Positions 60,929-64,000 of a DNA stretch of 64,000 nucleotides are shown here, piece after piece. The stretch spans positions 62,001 through 126,000 of the forward strand of contig NZ_JANHKP010000018.1 of NCBI RefSeq assembly GCF_024497955.1, in the 5' to 3' direction. Position 1 is the stretch's first letter; every line of letters starts with the position of its first letter. The notes under the pieces were generated by a model. The model saw only the letters and a list, made by a program, of their open reading frames with translations, had not been told where the DNA came from and ran no database searches. The position numbers and the translations under genes were made by a program. Source of the stretch: Streptomyces sp. C10-9-1. Lineage in GTDB: Bacteria > Actinomycetota > Actinomycetes > Streptomycetales > Streptomycetaceae.

Positions 60929-62203
60929 ATGCCGACGCCCGACACCGACGACTTCGGGCCTCCCCTGTCCGAGGACGAGGCCGAGGAACTGCTGCGCTGC
61001 ATCTGCTTCAAGACCGGGCCGCCCCGGACCGTCGGAGTGGAGGTGGAATGGCTGGTCCACGATGCCGACCGGCCCCACCTCCCCGTGGCGCGCGAACGCC
61101 TGGCGGCGGCGTTCGACGCGGTGCGCTCCCTGCCGCTCGCCTCGGCCCTGACCTTCGAGCCCGGCGGCCAGCTGGAACTCAGCTCGCCCCCCGCCGCGTC
61201 CCTCGCCGAGTGCGTGGAGGCGACCTCCGCCGACCTGCACACCGTCCGCGAGGGCCTGGGGGCCCACGGACTCGTCCCGGCCGGGTACGGCATCGACCCC
61301 TGGCACCCGCCCCGCCGGATGCTCCACGAGCCGCGCTACGACGCGATGGAACGCCACCTCGACCGCACCGGCCCCGCCGGGCGGATCATGATGTGCACCT
61401 CCGCCTCCGTCCAGGTCTGCCTCGACGCGGGCACGGAGGAGCCGGGGCCGCTCGGGCACGCCCGGCGCTGGCAGATGGCGCACCTGCTGGGGGCGGTCCT
61501 GGTCGCCTCCTTCGCCAACTCGCCCTTCCGGCAAGGACGCCGCACGGGCTGGAAGTCGACGCGGCAGGCGGTCTGGGCGGCGCTCGACCCCGTCCGCACC
61601 CTTGCCCCCGAGCCGTTCGCGGAGCCCCGGGCCTCCTGGGCCGCCCGTGCCCTGGACGCCCCGGTCATGTGCGTGCGCCGGACCGAGGGCCCCTGGGACG
61701 GGCCGACGGGCCTGACCTTCCGGCAGTGGCTGCGCGGCGGGTACCCCAGGCGCCCCGGACGGGCGGACCTCGACTACCACCTGACCACCCTGTTCCCGCC
61801 TGTCCGGCCTCGCGGGCACCTGGAGTTGAGGATGCTCGACGCCCAGGACGGGGAGCACGGCTGGACGGTCCCGCTCGCCGTCACCACCGCCCTGTTCGAC
61901 GACCCCGAGGCCGCCGAGACCGCCTACCGCGCGGTGAAGCCCCTGGCGGAGTCCGCCGGTACGCTGCCCGCCCCCGTCAACCCGCTGTGGGTGGCCGCGG
62001 CCCGGCGGGGGCTGGCCGACCCGGAACTCGCCGCGGTGGCGGCCGTCTGCTTCGCCGCCGCCGTGGACGCGCTGGAGCGCATGGGAGCACCCGGCGACCT
62101 GCTGGCGCGGGTCGCCGAGTTCCACGAGCGCCGCGTCCTGCGCGGCCGCTGCCCCGCCGACGATCTCCGACCGCCCGCCACGGCCCGGGAGGCCGCGATA
62201 TGA
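60929..62203 (+). CDS. egtA: Glutamate-cysteine ligase EgtA
   Basis: A 424-residue glutamate-cysteine ligase-type enzyme that makes gamma-glutamylcysteine for ergothioneine. Motifs are VGVEVEWLVHD (Glu/Mg binding), FEPGGQLELSSPP and MMCTSASVQVCLD; the GCS2-type fold is preserved. ATG 60929 follows GAGGAG. It overlaps egtB by ATGA. The order egtABC matches the actinobacterial ergothioneine operon (mycothiol is a separate pathway). Confidence 0.94.
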   Translation: MPTPDTDDFGPPLSEDEAEELLRCICFKTGPPRTVGVEVEWLVHDADRPHLPVARERLAAAFDAVRSLPLASALTFEPGGQLELSSPPAASLAECVEATSADLHTVREGLGAHGLVPAGYGIDPWHPPRRMLHEPRYDAMERHLDRTGPAGRIMMCTSASVQVCLDAGTEEPGPLGHARRWQMAHLLGAVLVASFANSPFRQGRRTGWKSTRQAVWAALDPVRTLAPEPFAEPRASWAARALDAPVMCVRRTEGPWDGPTGLTFRQWLRGGYPRRPGRADLDYHLTTLFPPVRPRGHLELRMLDAQDGEHGWTVPLAVTTALFDDPEAAETAYRAVKPLAESAGTLPAPVNPLWVAAARRGLADPELAAVAAVCFAAAVDALERMGAPGDLLARVAEFHERRVLRGRCPADDLRPPATAREAAI

Positions 62204-63516
62204 CCGAGGACCTGCGGCGCCGCGCGCTGGACGCGCTGACCGCCGCCCGTGCCCGTACCGCCGTGCTCACCGACTGCGTCGAGGACGGTGAGCTGATGGC
62301 CCAGCACTCCCCCCTGATGTCCCCGCTGGTGTGGGACCTGGCGCACATCGGCAACCAGGAGGAGCAGTGGCTGCTGCGCACCGTCGGCGGGCGTGACGCC
62401 CTCAGGCCGGAGATCGACTCGGTCTACGACGCCTTCGAGCACCCCCGGGCGACGCGCCCCTCGCTGCCGCTGCTGGCCCCGGCCGAGGCCCGGCTGTACG
62501 CGGGGGACGTACGGGGCCGGGTGCTGGACGTGCTGGAGCGGACCGCGCTGGAGGGCTCGCCGCTCACCGACGCGGCCTTCGCCTTCGGGATGGTGGCCCA
62601 GCACGAGCAGCAGCACGACGAGACGATGCTGATCACCCACCAGCTCCGGCGGGGACCGGTGGCCCTCACCGCGCCCGAGCCGCCCGTGCACCCCCCCGAG
62701 GCGCTGCCGGCCGAGGTCCTGGTGCCCGGCGGCCCGTTCACCATGGGGACGTCCACCGAGCCCTGGGCGCTGGACAACGAGCGGCCCGCCCACCGCCGGG
62801 AGGTGGACGCCTTCTGGATGGACACCGCGCCCGTCACCTGCGGCGCGTTCCGGCAGTTCATCGACGACGGCGGCTACGGGGAACGGCGGTGGTGGGCGCC
62901 GGCGGGCTGGGAGCAGATCCGCACCCACGGCATCGCGGCTCCGCTGTTCTGGCGCCGCGAGGGCGGAACGTGGCTGCGCCGCCGCTTCGGGGTGAGCGAG
63001 GAGGTCCCGGCGGACGAGCCGGTGCTGCACGTGAGCTGGTACGAGGCGGACGCGTACGCACGCTGGGCGGGGCGGCGGCTGCCGACGGAGGCCGAGTGGG
63101 AGAAGGCCGCCCGCCACGACCCGGTCTCCGGGCGCTCCCGGCGCTACCCCTGGGGGGACGCCGATCCGGACGAGGAGCACGCCAACCTGGGCCAGCGGCA
63201 CCTGCGCCCGGCCCGCGCGGGCGGCTACCCCCGGGGTGCCTCACCGCTCGGGGTGCGCCAGCTGATCGGCGACGTGTGGGAGTGGACGTCGAGCGACTTC
63301 CTGCCGTACCCGGGCTTCGCCGCGTTCCCCTACCGCGAGTACTCCGAGGTGTTCTTCGGTCCGGAGTACAAGGTGCTGCGGGGCGGGGCGTTCGGGGTGG
63401 ACCCGGTGGCCTGCCGGGGAACCTTCCGCAACTGGGACCTGCCCGTGCGCCGCCAGATCTTCTCCGGGTTCCGCACCGCGCGGGACGCCGAGGCGCGTCC
63501 CCGGGAGGATGCCTGA
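62200..63516 (+). CDS. egtB: Ergothioneine sulfoxide synthase EgtB
   Basis: The 438-residue iron enzyme joins gamma-glutamylcysteine to trimethylhistidine. The N-terminal DinB domain has the iron His in DLAHIGNQEEQW and AQHEQQHDETML (HX3HXE); the C-terminal FGE-sulfatase domain has PFTMGTSTEPWALDNERPAH and IGDVWEWTSSDF. ATG overlaps the egtA stop; the stop overlaps egtC by one base. Confidence 0.96.
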   Translation: MTEDLRRRALDALTAARARTAVLTDCVEDGELMAQHSPLMSPLVWDLAHIGNQEEQWLLRTVGGRDALRPEIDSVYDAFEHPRATRPSLPLLAPAEARLYAGDVRGRVLDVLERTALEGSPLTDAAFAFGMVAQHEQQHDETMLITHQLRRGPVALTAPEPPVHPPEALPAEVLVPGGPFTMGTSTEPWALDNERPAHRREVDAFWMDTAPVTCGAFRQFIDDGGYGERRWWAPAGWEQIRTHGIAAPLFWRREGGTWLRRRFGVSEEVPADEPVLHVSWYEADAYARWAGRRLPTEAEWEKAARHDPVSGRSRRYPWGDADPDEEHANLGQRHLRPARAGGYPRGASPLGVRQLIGDVWEWTSSDFLPYPGFAAFPYREYSEVFFGPEYKVLRGGAFGVDPVACRGTFRNWDLPVRRQIFSGFRTARDAEARPREDA

Positions 63517-64000
63517 TGTGCCGCCATCTCGCCTACCTCGGCCCGGCCGTGCCGCTGGGCGCGCTGCTGACCGAGCCGGAGCACGGCCTGGTGCGCCAGT
63601 CCTACGCACCGCGCCGCCAGCGGTACGGGACGGTCAACGCCGACGGCTTCGGCGTGGGCTGGTACGCGCCGGGCGACGCCGTTCCGGCGCGCTACCGGCG
63701 GGCGGGCCCGATCTGGGGGGACGCCTCCTTCGCCGACCTCGCCAGGGTGGTGCGCACCGGTGCGCTGCTCGCCGCGGTGCGGGACGCCACCCTCGCGGGG
63801 GCGGACGGCGAGGCCGCGGCGGCGCCGTTCGCCTCCGGGCGGCTGCTGTTCAGCCACAACGGGGCCGTGCGGGGCTGGCCGGAGACCGCGTCCGCCCTCG
63901 CCTCCTCGCTGCCGGGCCGGGCGCTGCTGTCGATGGAGGCCCGCACCGACTCGGCGCTGCTGTGGGCACTGGTGCTGCACCGGCTCCGGGAGGGGGACGC
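63516..64000 (+). CDS. egtC: Gamma-glutamyl-hercynylcysteine sulfoxide hydrolase EgtC, 5' part
   Basis: The first ~161 codons of a class II glutamine amidotransferase-type Ntn hydrolase; the gene runs past the right edge. Cys2 after the initiator Met (MCRHLAYLGPAVPL) is the nucleophile after Met removal; GFGVGWYAPG and LLFSHNGAVRGWPE are family motifs. It removes glutamate from the EgtB product. egtD and egtE are expected just beyond the window. Confidence 0.95.
   Translation, partial: MCRHLAYLGPAVPLGALLTEPEHGLVRQSYAPRRQRYGTVNADGFGVGWYAPGDAVPARYRRAGPIWGDASFADLARVVRTGALLAAVRDATLAGADGEAAAAPFASGRLLFSHNGAVRGWPETASALASSLPGRALLSMEARTDSALLWALVLHRLREGD

Noticed and set aside
1-64000. CRISPR arrays, tRNA or rRNA genes
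   Set aside because: No spaced direct repeats, tRNA cloverleaf with CCA-end context or rRNA signature was recognised; a tRNA scan would be decisive.

Overview
The window is very GC-rich (about 73% by eye), with third-position G/C bias, frequent GTG starts and 4-base ATGA/GTGA gene overlaps. Its gene families (class IV lanthipeptide, ergothioneine operon, CYP105-like P450 with ferredoxin) point to a Streptomyces or close actinomycete chromosome, probably an accessory-rich arm. No rRNA, tRNA or CRISPR array was seen.

Layout. (a) 1-8315 (+): exopolysaccharide locus with the end of an Agd3/CE18-like deacetylase, a PelF-like GT4 glycosyltransferase, a 12-TM membrane protein, three sugar-nucleotide enzymes, a spherulin-4 family protein and a GH114 lipoprotein. 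The content parallels the fungal galactosaminogalactan cluster and bacterial Pel. (b) 8408-12667 (-): LtrA protein, methyltransferase, a small unknown, an adenylate-forming enzyme and a 51-residue candidate RiPP precursor ending in three KSGCIS repeats. (c) 13431-17168 (+): beta-carbonic anhydrase with a SulP transporter, then P450 with ferredoxin. (d) 17169-20130: lower-GC scar with IS30 and IS5 transposase remnants, a secreted GH16 enzyme and an Imm1-like orphan. (e) 21079-28051: venezuelin/streptocollin-type class IV lanthipeptide cluster (LanL, LanA, ABC exporter) and a LuxR-type regulator. (f) 28865-34016: conserved hypothetical and a LpqY-SugABC-like sugar importer. (g) 34004-43353: a small natural-product cluster built on an amino acid:carrier-protein ligase, with carrier protein, PPTase, PhyH dioxygenase, DUF6271-like protein, stand-alone condensation domain and MFS exporter, plus an AraC regulator. 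Its divergent promoter carries two DasR-like operators. (h) 45462-51411: a 5.9-kb putative integrated island bounded by a perfect 75-bp direct repeat of the pirin gene 3' end. It carries a five-gene Pycsar-like operon: Crp-type regulator, class III nucleotide cyclase, degenerate STAND/HEAT-like protein, unknown protein and PycTM effector. (i) 51343-64000: mostly core genes (pirin, HAF-repeat protein, disulfide oxidoreductase, thioredoxin, thiolase, LacI, PemK-like, PARG-like) ending in the ergothioneine operon egtABC, cut by the window edge.

The best candidates for undescribed biology are the pirin-inserted Pycsar-like operon with its shared MGNVGxDFTY motif, the KSGCIS-repeat RiPP locus and the amino-acyl carrier-protein cluster. 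All functions are inferred from sequence by eye; no database search was run.
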